A DNA stretch of 64,000 bases from Phragmites australis. Its lineage: Eukaryota > Streptophyta > Magnoliopsida > Poales > Poaceae. Of this stretch, positions 11,755 to 24,215 are shown piece by piece (the stretch's first letter is position 1; every line of letters starts with the position of its first letter). The notes under the pieces were generated by a model, which ran no database searches, was not told the DNA's origin, and was given only the letters and a program-made list of their open reading frames with translations. A program made the translations under genes and the position numbers. Where the stretch lies: the NCBI RefSeq assembly GCF_958298935.1, contig NC_084923.1, positions 9,364,501 to 9,428,500 on the forward strand. Reading direction: 5' to 3'.

Positions 11755-14700
11755 TGTGACATCCCGAGTTTTAGCATTTAGAATATAACACAATTCACTC
11801 CAATTTAAAAAATTTCTAACCAATATAAAATTAAGGAATTATATATTTGAATAAATATATACTTGTGTGTGTGTGTGTATATATATATTCAATTTTTTGG
11901 GGAGAATATATTCAAATATATTAATTTGGCTAAGTATTCTAACGAACACTAAATTAAATCATAAATTAATCCCTACAGCAAATTGAAATAATATGCATTT
12001 TGATTTATTTGTTTTTATGTTCTTTGAGTGGAGATTGAAATTGAATGTCTCTCAAATTTAAATCTTTTCTTAGATGCTTTTTAGCTCAAATCCAAATTTG
12101 AATTCAAATATTCTCCCAAGGTTAGAATATCATATCCAAATTATAATTTGAATGCTCTTATTGAATTCATACCAAATCCCTAATCCAAATCCAAATTAAA
12201 TTTTCCCAATAGAATTTAATCCCAAATTTCCTTTCCATTTTCTTTTTTCTCTTCGGGCAGCCCCTTTTCCCTCTCTCCTTTTTCTTGCGCGGCCCAACGC
12301 CCTCGTCTCTACGCTAGCTATTGAGCCGGCCCAGCCGACCTCACGCGTAGGCCGTCACGCGCATGTGCGTGAGCACTGCGCTAGCCCAATAGCCAGCCCA
12401 ACTCTTTCCCTCCCCGTGCGCTTGCCCACGCGTCGGCCATCCGACCGCCCGCGGCTCGCTCTCCCCCCCCCCCCCCCCCCAATCACAGACATGTGGGCCC
12501 TCGCACCTAGACTCTTCCACCACCTCCCGCTCGCGCTCCAACTCGTCTCTCCACATTGTGCTTAGTCGTTGCCACTTTTCGGCACCATTAAGGTGCCGAC
12601 GACTTCCTTGCCGCCTCCCTACTCTCTCCCCTCTCTCAGCCCTCTCACCCATAGCTCGAGCCGCCTTGACACCATGCGACTTCAGCGTTTCCGCACGTGC
12701 ACGGCAGACACAAAGCCGCCAGGCCACGTGAAATAAGGTGGGCGTCGTCTCACCGCCCGCACTTCTCACCGAGGATAGCACGACGCCGCAATTGCCACAC
12801 CGCCTCTCTGCTTTTCTCCCTCCCTCTATAAATACGCAGCCTAGATCCCTCCCTCTTCTCTTTTCCCCATTTTCACCACCGATATCACCACTGTCAAACT
12901 CACCGTCACCACATAGAAGAGGAAGGAGGCCACCAAAGGACATCACCGGCCCTATCGAGTTTCCCTACACCTAGTAGGAGCTTCAGGGAGCCGCCAATGC
13001 CCAGCTCCGAGGAGGATTCATGGATGCGTTGCCCGCATCATAGCTGCTCGATTCCTCCTTGACACCAGCCACTCCCTGTTGTCCTTGAACCATGGTAAGC
13101 CACCCTGTTTCCCCATTCCCTTCTCCATAGCATGCTAGGCTTGTCGTAGCTCTGTGGGGAAGGCACCTTCGCACGGGCTTGGTTTGGCCAAGGGGGAAAT
13201 CGCGTTGTCGCCGTGTTCTATTCGCCGCCGATGCCCCTAGCCTCCCTTCTGTGCCTGAACTTCATGCCAAGGAGTTCTAGTAGCACTGGACTCCCTTTTT
13301 CCGTGCAGGCTGACCATGCCTTCAGTAAAGGGAGATGCCGCCCACCATTTGCGCCGACGGCGTCCTCTCCAGCAACAATCTAGGCCCGCTCTAGTGGTCG
13401 GTTGCTGACGTTGACCCCCAAAATGGGTTCACGTGCCCTAGTAGATCATCGGCCCCAAACCCTTTCCCAACACTGACGAGCTCCATGGCGGCTCCATCAT
13501 AATTGCTCGTCATGAAATTCCTCCCATCTCTGCTCCACTTCCGCCGTTAATGTGTGCGCGCACGTACTCGGGCCGTTGGCCCCATCGGTATGAGCAACTG
13601 CGTAAGCCAAGCCTGGCACAGCTCGGCTGTTCTCCCTAACGGGCCACCCTGGTGACCCAGCCCAAGTCAGCACGCTAGGCCTACCCTCTCATGTGGGCCA
13701 CGGTGATGATTAGGGCGGATCGTTACCCTATCCGAGCCCACGCCTAGGCCCAGCCTGAGCCAATGGGACCCACCAAGCACTATGCAGTGGGCCCATAAGG
13801 TATTGTACAATGGGACCATCATTGTTCAGTGGGTCCCATCTATGGCCTTACCCATGAATAGAATAATTTTATAATTTCTTGATTTAATTTAGGTTAAATC
13901 TTTCGGGAGTCATAACTTCTCCGTTCTAACTCCGATTTTGACGATTCTTTCGTCAAAAATCATCTAAATTCAAGATTGATATTTCTATCATAGTGTGATA
14001 TTCATTAGGGATCATTTTAGGTTTTCATTTGGTGTTAATTGATTCTTCTTTAGTATAGTCTGATGTTGATTATAATCGTGTTTGCAGAACCAAAAGATTC
14101 CGTAGAGAACTCTGAGGATACTGACTTCAACCAAGGTTTAGAAGAAGACTTCAGAGGAGGAAAGTCCTATCTCCTTGATCATTTTGAGCCTATGTTTTCA
14201 ATAATCTAATTGATCAACTTAAAACATGACTTATTATCGCATGTGCTATGTATTGCGCTACCTCAACTGCTTATAGTAGTTAAATCATATCAAAGAATTG
14301 TCATGCCCTAAATGTCTTATCAGAATACATTTCACGCTAGGATTTACCTGTCACCTATATTAATGTCGGACGAAGCCTTGATATCTAGTATGCTTAGGAT
14401 TGAATATATCTTTTTGGAGATGTCACTTTGGAATACATCTCTTTGGATATGTCACTATACCAAATATCAGTTCAACTCATATTCTATTATTCTTTGGTGA
14501 TTGTGGGATCCTTGATGTCGTATACGGGTGGTGTGTAAAATGGATGAAAACTGTTTTGGCAAGGGCTATTAGATTAGTCTTCCTGTCGAGGATGCTCTTG
14601 GAGGCTTGAGCTACCTTTGTGTTATTCATTACTAACTGAAAATGCTTACCTCAGTCGTTTAAGTACTGAATCATTGGCTATCATGCTAAGTCACCCTAGT

Positions 14701-15706
14701 GCAACAATGCGTCATGTATGGGCAGGACTTAACCTTTCTTTCTCCCGATCACGTTAGACATCATACTAGGAGGCTGAGAGCAATGAGAATCCATATGATT
14801 ATCTGGCCCTCTGCTTGAATGTTACGAGGACTGACAAAAGCCTGGAACTGGCATTAAGTACGAGGCCTATAGTACTTGGCATGTTTCATAGAAAAGCTTA
14901 GCAAGAAAAGATGATTGAAAATGCCTCGATATGATTCGCTCCTCCGTTTTTTAATGGTTGGAGGCTGAACATATCATGTGAGTATAATGTACCATCTCTG
15001 CAGAGTGTAAAATTATTCGAATAGCTATGTCCACTGTTATGGACATGCAAAGCAATGACCTCACTTGGTTAGACTCGGGGTGTGTATCTACGATGAGTGG
15101 GTGTGTGAACTAAATATCCGTGTGATGAGGTTATTGGCTCAGTCTGCCAAAAGCGGTGTAATACTATAGGTACACCATGCACATTGATAAGTTCTGCGGA
15201 GTGAGGTATAGCCCCTCCCAGGAACTCTCAGATATACCTCGTTACCTTGTTTGATCTATTCTGAAGTTAATAGTAGATAGTACAACTGAACAACTATATA
15301 AAACTGCTTTACGCTTAAAACTAAACTGTAAAACCGTATTCTTGAGATATTCTTTTTGCATCTATTAACAGCTTGAAATAGTACATAACTTGTTGAGTAC
15401 CTTCCGTACTCACTCTTACTATCATTCAGATGAAAAAACAGATGCTGATTTTGCTAGAGATGAAGGTATGCATGAGGAGTAGATTTAGTAGTCACGTTAG
15501 CACCTAACTGCCTATAGGTTTGAGTAGTTCTCCGCTGTGTTTTGATGGTCGTGAGACTAAATTTATAATATACAGTATGATTTAAAGATCTTTTATAGGT
15601 ATCCTGGTTGTTCTCCTTTTAGTCGTTGTTCCCTGCTAATTTCGCTCAGCAGTTATTGTGTTACTAAACCTCGGTTCTTCTTTAATAGATGGCAGCACTG
15701 CCACTG
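11755..15706 (+). mobile_element. Long solo LTR, Gypsy (Tekay/Del-like)
   Basis: It starts TGTGACATCCCGAGTTTTAG, a start typical of long grass Gypsy LTRs. Near 15392-15415 it contains TTGTTGAGTACCTTCCGTAC followed by TCACTC, a phrase characteristic of that group. There is no internal gag-pol. TTTTG precedes the start (11750-11754) and recurs at 15707-15711, a possible 5-bp TSD, although the right end then reads CCACTG rather than the canonical CA. The ~200-codon minus-strand ORF at 12341-12946, in the GC-rich part next to an 18-base C run (12463-12480), has no family features. Confidence 0.6.
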
Positions 15707-15711
15707 TTTTG

Positions 15712-16034
15712 AAAAAAAAATAGCCTAAAGAAAAGAGAAATAATTTGCAATTTGTTTTTAGCCACAGATTCCGATACTTGCACGTTTTACAGTGGTAAAG
15801 TAAAAATCATCATGCTTGTCTATCCAAAGAAATTTGAGACAACTCATTGGATCAAGAAGAGTGCGTACAAATGTAGTTATAGAAAGTCAGGAACAAGGGG
15901 GAAAACATCTGTATCCTAGCTATGCTGTAGATATGAACACTCTGAACAGAACAATCATATATACTACCTCTCTCCTTTGGCTGTGTACAATTTGAAACTT
16001 GGACTGAAAATTTCATCCTCTCTGTCCGTCTGCC
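15712..16034. other. 3' flank of the 5-phosphatase gene
   Basis: On the minus strand this is the region downstream of the stop codon and should hold the 3' UTR. No unambiguous poly-A signal was singled out. No other gene seen. Confidence 0.4.
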
Positions 16035-18509
16035 TCAAATAGTTTCGCCAAATCTAGCGCTGTTCGTGTCGTCCTTCCGGAGCAGCTGGTCGGCGGAGCT
16101 CCTGACCCTGTCCAACCTCTCGGACATGAAGAAGCTCCTGAGCGAGTTGAGGTTCCTGGGAGCGTCCACCTCCACCGTGAAGACGGCGCGGACCGGGCGG
16201 TGGTCCGACAGCCGGGACTCGCACCGATCGTACTGCTTCTGCTTCAGCCCCGCGCCGTGCCACAGGATGCGGTCGCACCTGCCGGATACCAATCAGCGAG
16301 CGGCAAAGCCATCAGTTTTAGCCACAGGTTCGTTCGGTGGCGAGCTGCTAGCAGCGCGTCCCTGAAACCACGATAGAGCTTCAGCTCACCATGCCGGCGC
16401 GCGCCGCTTCTCGCCTTTCCTGCCCTGGACGCAGCCGTAGTACGCGTCCGAGTCGGGGTAGTACTTGTACGTCGGCGAGAACGTGATGGCCCCCTCGTTC
16501 CAGCCCTGGAACGCGCCGCCTTGGCACACCTCGCTTCGCAGCTGCGCAAATCACAGACAAGTTAGTCTCATGATGTCAAATTCTTGCAGACAGACCTGAT
16601 CGGGTTTTTTTTCCAGATGTTTTGGGTTTCGTTTCGTACCTGGTCATTCTCGAGCAGTGTCTTCCAGTCCTTCCTCTCCACCAGCAACCTCGTCTTGGCC
16701 TCCGGCAGGGAGATCCTGTAGTTGAGGTCCCCAAGCAAGATCACCCGGCTGCACGCGCATAAACAAAGCCCGGAGAACACATCAGATCGATCGGTCAAAG
16801 CCTCCTCATGATTGGTTGATTTGCGCTGTCTCTGTCTCGCGTACGTACGTGCTAGTTAAAATCTATACTTTGTACAGCACTGGCGTCGGTATATAAAACA
16901 CCGGGATTGGGGCGGTCGGACCTGCCACGATCGGCCAAATACAATGCGCACCTTTGAAGCTTCTCTGCACTTGACTACCACAACGCCAATATGTTTGCTC
17001 GCTACACGATCAATGAATATGTTTACTGGTAGTATTATCTTATACCGAAATGCCGGATACAGCGATATCTACACCTACTTCCGATTTACCTGTACCGTGT
17101 ACGGTTCAACTACACGATTAAAAATACGATTTGTGTAAACAAGAACAGCCGTTGTGATGTTCATACGTGTCTGGTGTGTGTCAGCTCGACGTTTCTTATT
17201 CCCGGCGCTGCAGTCAACGAGGCATGCACGCAGTTTCTTCGGCCTGCACTGTGTCCTGCCTGCCTGGCGTACGAATTGGATGGATCGATTGATAGGTGGT
17301 TAGGACTTACTCGTGGTCTAGAATCTTCTGCGGCAAGTTGAGCGAGTGCCCCCGGGGGAAGGTCGTCCGCGAGAGGATCTCCGTGGCGTCGGCGTTGCGG
17401 TGCGCCTCGTCGCCCTCCCGCCCGCCCGACGCGAGGTGGCAGCACACGAAGCAGAAGCTCGTGTCGTGCACCCAGAACCTCACGGACACGGCACCCTGCA
17501 GCGCACGCGCGCGCGCGCACCACAAACACCGCCAATGTTATGTCAGCTCGAGCAAGCCATGGGCCGTTCGATTTGTAAAGTGAGGTGCCTAGCTGAGACA
17601 GGGAGCGTACGGTAGCTCACCTTGTTGCCGAGGCAGCCCATGACTCCGCACCCGACGCAGGAGACGCTGGCGCGGCGGACGAAGCGGCGGAGGTCGCCGG
17701 GGACCCAGACGGTGAGCAGGATGCCCACCATCTGCTTGCTCACCACGCACCGGTAGTCCCTTGCCAGCTCGCGGCCGCCGTCCCTCACCGGGTGCACCTT
17801 CTGCGGGGCCCCTCCCCCGCCCCTCTGCTCGTGGGAGCCCGCCGACCGGTTCAGCGCCGCGCGTATGAGCTCGTTCCAGCGCATGCCGATACGGTTCTTG
17901 TCCGCGCCCAGCACGTTCCTCGCGCGCAGCGGCACCACCTCCTGGAACCCGAGGACGTAGATGTCGTAGGGGCCGTTGCTCGCGTCCAGCCAGTCCGACA
18001 GGTCCAGGTCGTCCGGCGGCGCCGCGCCGCCGACGTTCCACGTGCTCGCGAACAGCCTGGAGATCAAACGCAAGATCAGTACTCCAAACTCCAAAGCCGA
18101 TGCAAGTGAAACGAGAGGTTAAGAGGGATACGCACGCGCGCGTGGGTATCCGATGGTGGCCGGCGGGAGGTCAGCGAAAGGACATACTTGTACTTGAGGG
18201 TCTTGTTCCGCTCCTGTGGCCACGGCCGCTTGAAGCAGCGGCTGGCGTCCGCGTCGGGGCTGCATCCGCCGTCGTACTCCGGCTCGATGACGTCGTCATC
18301 GGCGACCGGGAAGTCGGCGACGAAGTTGTGGCTGCCCGAGGGCTTCCGGAAGAGCTTGTTGGCCACCAGCCTCGGCCAGAGAACCTAGCCACACCGCTGC
18401 GTTAGTTACATGTACTGATGTACACAACCATAGGCCAGTTGGAGCTAGCCAGCTAGAAGAGGGAGCGTGCGTGGTGGCCTACCTCCGCTTGCTTTTGATT
18501 CTCTAGCAT
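16035..18509 (-). CDS. Type I inositol polyphosphate 5-phosphatase, seven exons
   Basis: Removes the 5-phosphate from inositol polyphosphates and/or phosphoinositides. Exons on the minus strand: 18483-18509, 18188-18384, 17621-18056, 17311-17495, 16640-16748, 16390-16541, 16035-16278. Every intron is GT-AG and the phases join without a stop, giving 449 residues. The start [15 protein letters not shown] matches the N-terminus of plant 5PTases and lies 130 bp below a TATA box. Endonuclease/exonuclease/phosphatase-fold motifs: STWNVGG (79-85), ILLGDLNYR (285-293), PAWCDRIL (367-374) and SDHRPV (393-398). The usual Trp in the (I/F)WxGDxNYR motif is Leu here (residue 286 or 287, depending on alignment). 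No WD repeats, signal peptide or membrane segment, so this is the short type I class and probably cytosolic or membrane-associated. Which paralogue it is cannot be told. The gene appears intact. Confidence 0.93.
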
Positions 18510-18637
18510 GATGAGCAACGAGCCGTAGGCCCTCGTAGTCGTATAGAGTGCGGTGAGTGACGACTGGTGAGAGGACGAAGACGAACGGTGAAGTGAGGTC
18601 GAGGAGAAGGAAACGTTAGACTGGGAAGGGAAAGGCG

Positions 18638-18646
18638 GCTTAAATA
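18638..18646 (-). promoter_or_regulatory. TATA box of the 5-phosphatase gene
   Basis: CTATTTAAG on the minus strand, followed by a pyrimidine-rich leader and then the ATG at 18509. The spacing of about 130 bp supports choosing that ATG rather than an upstream in-frame one at 18720, which lies beyond the TATA box. Confidence 0.65.
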
Positions 18647-18649
18647 GGC

Positions 18650-19564
18650 GCCGAGCTGCAACGGGACAAGGCGCCAGCAGACAAATGCATGGAACGCGCG
18701 CGAGCCCATGTTCATGCAGCACGGCCGGTCGACACAGCTAGCTAGTCTACGGATGGGTGGATGTCGATCGGTGCCTGTGGTTGTGGCGAGGGAAGGGAAA
18801 GAGAAGGGGAGGGTGGAAGTGACAGTGGAGACCGTGGCGGATCAGAGTTAAAAATTAAGAGAGTTCTTCTTTCTCTCTTCTTCCTTTTTTTCCTTCTCTT
18901 CTTTATCTTCCATACCTAGAAATTAAAGAGAACCGGGCTCCCAAGTGCGCCAAGGTAAAAGGATTGCCCCAGCAGCCCCCGTGAATCCAACGCCGAGTGG
19001 GGATAAAAGGCTCCTTTTGAACGCTGTAGGCGGTCAGAGAGTGCCAGAGTGGGATTACAGATGTTGATAGGATGATTTGTCAAGGGACAGGACAGGGAAG
19101 CTTGGATTGGAACTTTTGCCTCTCTGGGATTGACTGCTAGCTGATCAGCAGCAGAGGCACTGAAATGAAATCAGCTCGCTCAAGGGGCATGCATTTCTTT
19201 ACAAAAATTATTTATTTTTTTCAGCAGCAGAATTCACTTAGTTATATGTAGGCCAACCAGAAGTGGAGTGTACGCATTTACATCTTAGAGCCATGGACTT
19301 TGTGCCCTTCAACAAAATTTTATCTGTAAAGTAAATGTTTCGATTTTGAGCTATTGAGAGAACATACAAGTGAACGTCGACCAGTTTAATTAGCAAGCTC
19401 TTTTTTAAAAAATTAGTTTAGCTTGGTGTGTGGATGGCTGCAAATTGTTATCTTTCTGTATGATCAACTAGCTGTATCGTTGTACTTCCTTAGAAACGTA
19501 TAACGATTTTTCTAGCACGTGTTTTAAGTATTGTAGCCTAGTGTATATAGACTCGGGATAGGGA
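18650..19564. other. Upstream region of the 5-phosphatase gene
   Basis: Probable promoter-proximal DNA on the minus side, including purine-rich GAGGGAAGGGAAAG tracts near 18790 and a CT-rich stretch near 18865-18910. No further gene seen. Confidence 0.4.
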
Positions 19565-19574
19565 GGTTGAGGTC

Positions 19575-19680
19575 GAATTTTTTTAACTAATATTATTTTA
19601 TTAAAAAATTGTAAAAATAATAGTCAAATTTACAAAATTGTAAGAATAATTATGTTACAGCACACTGAGTACCAACAAGA
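19575..19680 (+). repeat. Left terminal inverted repeat of the Mutator-like element
   Basis: About 80 percent identical to the reverse complement of 24176-24280 with a few small gaps; it ends in CACTGAGTACCAACAAGA. Confidence 0.75.
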
Positions 19681-21146
19681 GACATATCGGTACTTCGAAT
19701 ACCGACAACCTATATGGTATGCGAAATGCTAACAGGTTGTGCCTCCGGCTAAATAGGCATGTCACATAGGCTTTTCGTGGAGCGTAGTGGCATGTTGCCA
19801 TTCCAGGTGCCGACAAGCGAGCAGCGACGGCCAGCAGGGGTAAGTTTTGTTTTTTTAAGAAATAGTTAGGAATAGTTAGAAATTTAGGAGTAGTTAATTA
19901 GAAAAATTAGAGATTAGGAAAAAATGTAGGATATGAAATAGTTAGAAAAACAGTAGGTGATATAGAAAAAATAGTAGAAATTAGTTAGAAATTAAGGATA
20001 GTTAGGAAAATTAGAAATAATTAGAAAAATAGTAGGAAAATAGTTTGAGAATATTAGAGAAATATCGAGTAGAGTAGGTAATTTAGAAAAATAAGGATAT
20101 GAAATTTAGAACAAAGTAGGTATAGTTTGGAAAAAAGTTATAGGTAGAAAATATAGTATAGTTAGTTAGGAAATGTAGAATAGATGAAAAAGTTCAAATA
20201 TTTTGATAATGTAGAGTTAAAATAGGTTATCTAATATGATTTGAAAATTGGATATTATTAGGCGTACATATTTTTTGTCGGTATAGGAATTGTACATTTG
20301 AATTGTTGTAAATTTTCGCATGATTGTATTTAAAATGGAAGGAGGAAAATGTGATTCATTTATAATTTTGAGCAGAAAAATTTAGATACATGTACAATAG
20401 ATAATGTAGCATAGAGCATACATAGTTAGAAATTTTACAATAGTTAGACAATCTAGACTAGTTTGAAGTCCAATTGTTATGAATATGTAGTACAAATAAT
20501 TTATAGTTGTAGGAAATTTCGAATAGAAATGGAGTAATTTTTTTTATAGCGATACATTTAGAATAGTATAGTATGAACAGAAAGAGTATGTTAGCGGTGA
20601 TATTTATGTTTATGTAGAATACAAGTGATGATGTTGAATAGATTTTGTGGTTGTAGTTGTTGTATATTGATTACAATTATTTAGCATGAAGGAGTGTAAT
20701 ATAGTTGTTGAATCAGCTATGTCGACCGTAGTGGAGTTCAGGGTTTTTTATGGCCTTGGATGATGTTGAATAGACAGCAGCGGTACCTCTACCGACACAG
20801 GTGATGTAGCCTGACCCTACCATCCCTCCAGACGTTGCTCGCTCTCGGCACCCTCCACATGACCCCTTGATGTACTCCACCGACCACGTACGTCACAGAG
20901 CAGCTAGCCGGCAGAGGGCGGAGGGCGTGTGTAACAAGCGTGCATGTGGCCATAGCAACACCCCTTCGCTGAATCATTAGATAGTACTTGTACATGTTTA
21001 TATTATTTCTATTAGGTAGTTGGTATGTCATGTAGGATGTTTATGTCACCACTATGTTATCAACCATGGTTTTATTATCCATGCTCTCGTTCCATCCTAA
21101 AGCGTAGCATCGTGCAATCTTATTCGCTTTCGAACGTATCTGTGTG

Positions 21147-21413
21147 TCATCCTGCCATGCAATAAATTAGTGGCTTCCAACTTTCCACATCAAAACTATT
21201 CGCATTACGAACCCAACCACTATTATCGTGCAAACAAAATACAACATTATGTATGTCACGGTTTATCAATGCTAACTTGTTTTCTTCATCGTTCCATGTG
21301 CAAAGATTAACTCGTACAACGACCATTTCATGACAATCATAATAAATGTGTTGACCAAACATACAATAGCATATACGATACCCGTAGTGGTGTACTGGCG
21401 CTTCACCTAACAT
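21147..21413 (-). pseudogene. Unrecognised 88-codon ORF inside the Mutator-like element
   Basis: An open stretch with a Cys/His/Tyr-rich start (HHYGYRICYCMFGQHIYYDC) that lies downstream of the two GRF modules on the same strand. I do not recognise the family. It could be a 3' exon of the same transposon gene or noise. Confidence 0.25.
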
Positions 21414-21513
21414 GCCTTAGGGAATGAAAAATAGTACACGTCAAATACAAAATTAAATCCTCTACCGACCACTAGAACACATCGATATTATTCCTAGTTG
21501 TTCCTCTAACCCG

Positions 21514-21852
21514 CTATGAGAGGGGGGTATAGCTTCTTCTGACATTTCTGGCTCTCTTTTGGCGTAATTGTTCCTTTAGTTCCTCGATGATGACGTGAAG
21601 GTGATGGATGTATTCTTGAATGTGTGGTTCTATGCGTGGGTCAATCCAGTACAAGAACCCACAATCATCCGTCTGAAAAAAGTCATAGATGAGATAAGTA
21701 AATTGTGTTGGGAAAAAGGAAAGAAAGTGAGTATTAATTGTTCGTACTCTGAAATGTGGACAATGAAAGAATCGACGTCTTGTGTCACCAAAATGGTCAT
21801 AAACTTGGAATACAACATCATTCCATGTAGATATGGTGGCCAAAACTAGCAA
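21514..21852 (-). pseudogene. GRF-type zinc finger gene fragment, two exons
   Basis: Exons 21748-21852 and 21514-21672 join in phase across a GT-AG intron (donor GTACGAAC, acceptor TTTTTTCAG) to give 87 residues. The splice joins RRRFFHCPHF to TDDCGFLYWID, reconstituting the second half of a GRF zinc finger (GRRF-x-C...CGFF-W-D). A coiled-coil-like Glu/Lys/Arg tail (EELKEQLRQKRARN) follows. The first half of the finger (C-x-CG) is absent, so this is a fragment or lacks an upstream exon. GRF fingers are common in transposon-carried genes of plants; the function here is unknown. Confidence 0.55.
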
Positions 21853-22081
21853 ACAAGAGCATTGTGATTTCCGTAGAAATATCTACCATAGACGTCTAAA
21901 TGAGGGTGTGAATGTGGTGGATCAATGGGGCCATCGAGAGGATGAGAATATGCTACTCTCTCAATTCAATTTGAGGTCAAGAGATGTGTGAGTAGATAAT
22001 CGATTGAGTTTTGTTTATATATAAGAAGTCTCGGCGGTAGTGCATAGATGCGACTGCACTGAAAAGCCTATTGGCTAGATT

Positions 22082-22397
22082 TCACCAACTTATTAGGGGT
22101 ACCACTGAAAAGTTCTCGCCTTTGATGTTAAAGTCGATGCACATTATGAAGTCACAAAGCCTAATGGACAACTGTACACATGAGTTAGTTACTATCTGGA
22201 ACAAAAGTTGATAAATCATACAAAATATTACATAAATTAAATACCCCATGACACACAAACGAAGGATCAATGTTTGAACACTGGAAGAATCTCCTCCCAT
22301 AGGTTTCGAGCTCAAGGGATACCTTCATTTTGCATGCAGTACCACACTTGCACAATGGCAGTGGTATAGCAAACGTAGGCATACCAAAGCTCGCCAT
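22082..22397 (-). pseudogene. Second GRF-type zinc finger fragment
   Basis: Minus-strand text gives LPLCKCGTACKMKVSLELE, then YGRRFFQCSN, which is the first half of a GRF zinc finger. After an intron-like gap (GTATTT... to ...CCATTAG) comes LCDFIMCIDF, the second half. The conserved Trp of the last motif is Cys here. It lies upstream of the 21514-21852 module on the same strand, so the two may be a duplicated module of one gene. Confidence 0.5.
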
Positions 22398-22812
22398 CTC
22401 TTTACTTCATCCTGTATTTGGGGCAGGGATAACATACGCAGTTCAACATTGACTTTTATAGTCGTTCGCAGCATCAATTGCAAACACACACTGCTGCAAC
22501 TACACCTTATTGTCTGCACATCACCTATGTCGTAAGTTTGGCTTTAGACATGAAGTGACCACACAACTCAGTTTTTAGCATAAAATGATAACACCTTGCT
22601 GCAGCACAACATCTCTGTCATGACTCACATTTTAGAAACGAAGTGACCACATGACAGAGCTTTAAGCATGAAATAACAACACATATGTCGTGAATAAAAC
22701 TTTAGACACGAATTGACTACACGACTCAATCCATGCACAACCACCAGCCACCATAAATAACCCCCACCTCAACCATGGATATACAACTCCTTCCTCAGCT
22801 CTCTCAACTGCA

Positions 22813-23390
22813 ATGTCTTCCTCAGCTCCACCAAACCCACCCAAGAAACATCGGGGGATTTTTATCCCCTAGTGGGTCGAAAACCGATGGGCTTATGTGT
22901 CTACCTTTCTAAGCTTTACGAGTCCCAGAACATCTCCTACGCATATGGCCTACGCTTCTTTATGTGTGCCAACTACCAGTATGACGATCCTCGACATAGA
23001 CCGTACGAGTACCCACCGGTATAGCGACATACATCAATCATGTGGCACTTTTTATACAATTTCATGCACTGTCTTACTAATCTCCCCTCCTTTCTGATTT
23101 GTCAAGTCTCCTATACCTATATGTGACTTCATGGAATAGCTCGATATGGAGCAAAATAAGCACCAGAAGCGGTGAATCGACATAAGCATACGATAGAGGA
23201 GGGAAGCGTATGAATGTCGGGAGTACAAACAACGGCAGGAGAAACTACGACTGAAGTGTCAAGAGGAGGATCGCATGAGGAAGATAGCGGAGGAGCGCAC
23301 CACGGCTGAAGCACGCGAAACAGAGAGGGAAAGGAAGTAGGAGAGGACCCGTCGCTCTAAGGTAGTGGGCCTCGATGTCGTGAGAAAGTG
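22813..23390 (+). pseudogene. Plus-strand GRF/coiled-coil gene remnant
   Basis: A TATA-like CATAAATAACC lies near 22752 and an ATG at 22813 starts MSSSAPPNPPKKHRG. After stops and frame changes, YESQNISYAYGLRFFMCANY (a degenerate GRF-like block) follows near 22915-22975. Near 23145-23390 there is a Lys/Glu/Arg-rich coiled-coil segment with in-frame stops. This gene runs opposite to the two minus-strand GRF modules. The protein family is not identified beyond the GRF resemblance. Confidence 0.4.
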
Positions 23391-23924
23391 AAAATATCCG
23401 AGGTGTACTCAGTAGAGAGCATCTAATATAACACGACATATGTTTATTCCCTAAGGCATATTAGGATTAGCAGCGACACGCTATTAGATTAGTCTTTATA
23501 CGTATCGTGCATGCTAACGTTTATTGTCATCATCTTTTTATGGTTATCAGGGTATGTAACCTCCATGCAGCGTTCTATGATAATTATGTTTCCCAACTAC
23601 TATTGTTCACAAAATTATATTTTGTATCCTCCTAACGTTACTTCACTCAAAAATTACTCACACAATTTCAGATCAACTAAGTCAAGAAATATCGACAAAA
23701 TCACATCGAACCAAAAATAGGAAAAAATAAACCACTATATGATGCCGTTAGCCTTAGCCTCAGTAGGAAATATCCGTGCACCTCATTGTCTCGACCTCCG
23801 TGTAGTTGTAGTTGATATTTTCGAAAGAGTGTGAATTTTTTTATAGGATATACACTAAATTTTGGCAGTGCCTCATTGATATTTCACAAATTATTATTAA
23901 AACCCAAATAAAAGAGATGTAACC

Positions 23925-24215
23925 TGTCGGCATGTGAAATGTCGGTATTCTAATTACCGATATGACTGTCGGTATTCTAATTACCGGCATTCCTATTGGT
24001 ATTGCACGTACATACCGACCAATCGGCTAGCAACTAGACCGACACCTATATCGGTATTTACCCGAGGGCCTGTCAGCACGCGGAATGCCGACATGACTTT
24101 TCTCCACATTCCGCATGCCGACAGATCCCCTAACCTAGTGTCACATAGACTTTCGGCATTCGTAGTACGATAGGTTCTTTGTCGGTACTCTGTGTATCGA
24201 CAGGTATCTATTTTT
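23925..24215. repeat. Subterminal TCGGTATT / ATACCGACA repeats
   Basis: At least eight short units such as TGTCGGTATTC, TACCGACA and ATGCCGACA occur in both orientations, including the near-palindrome TCGGTATTCTAATTACCGAT near 23941. A smaller set lies at the other end (19680-19740). Subterminal repeats like these are typical transposase binding sites in plant DNA elements. Confidence 0.6.

Noticed and set aside
12341..12946. 201-codon minus-strand ORF
   Set aside because: It lies within the GC-rich part of a solo LTR beside an 18-base C run, with no family motif.
17543..18109. Several overlapping long ORFs on both strands
   Set aside because: They are shadows of the GC-rich third exon of the 5-phosphatase; only one frame matches the family and splices in phase.
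18453..18722. Upstream in-frame start of the 5-phosphatase at 18720
   Set aside because: It lies upstream of the TATA box at 18638-18646, and the extra residues do not resemble the family; the ATG at 18509 fits better.
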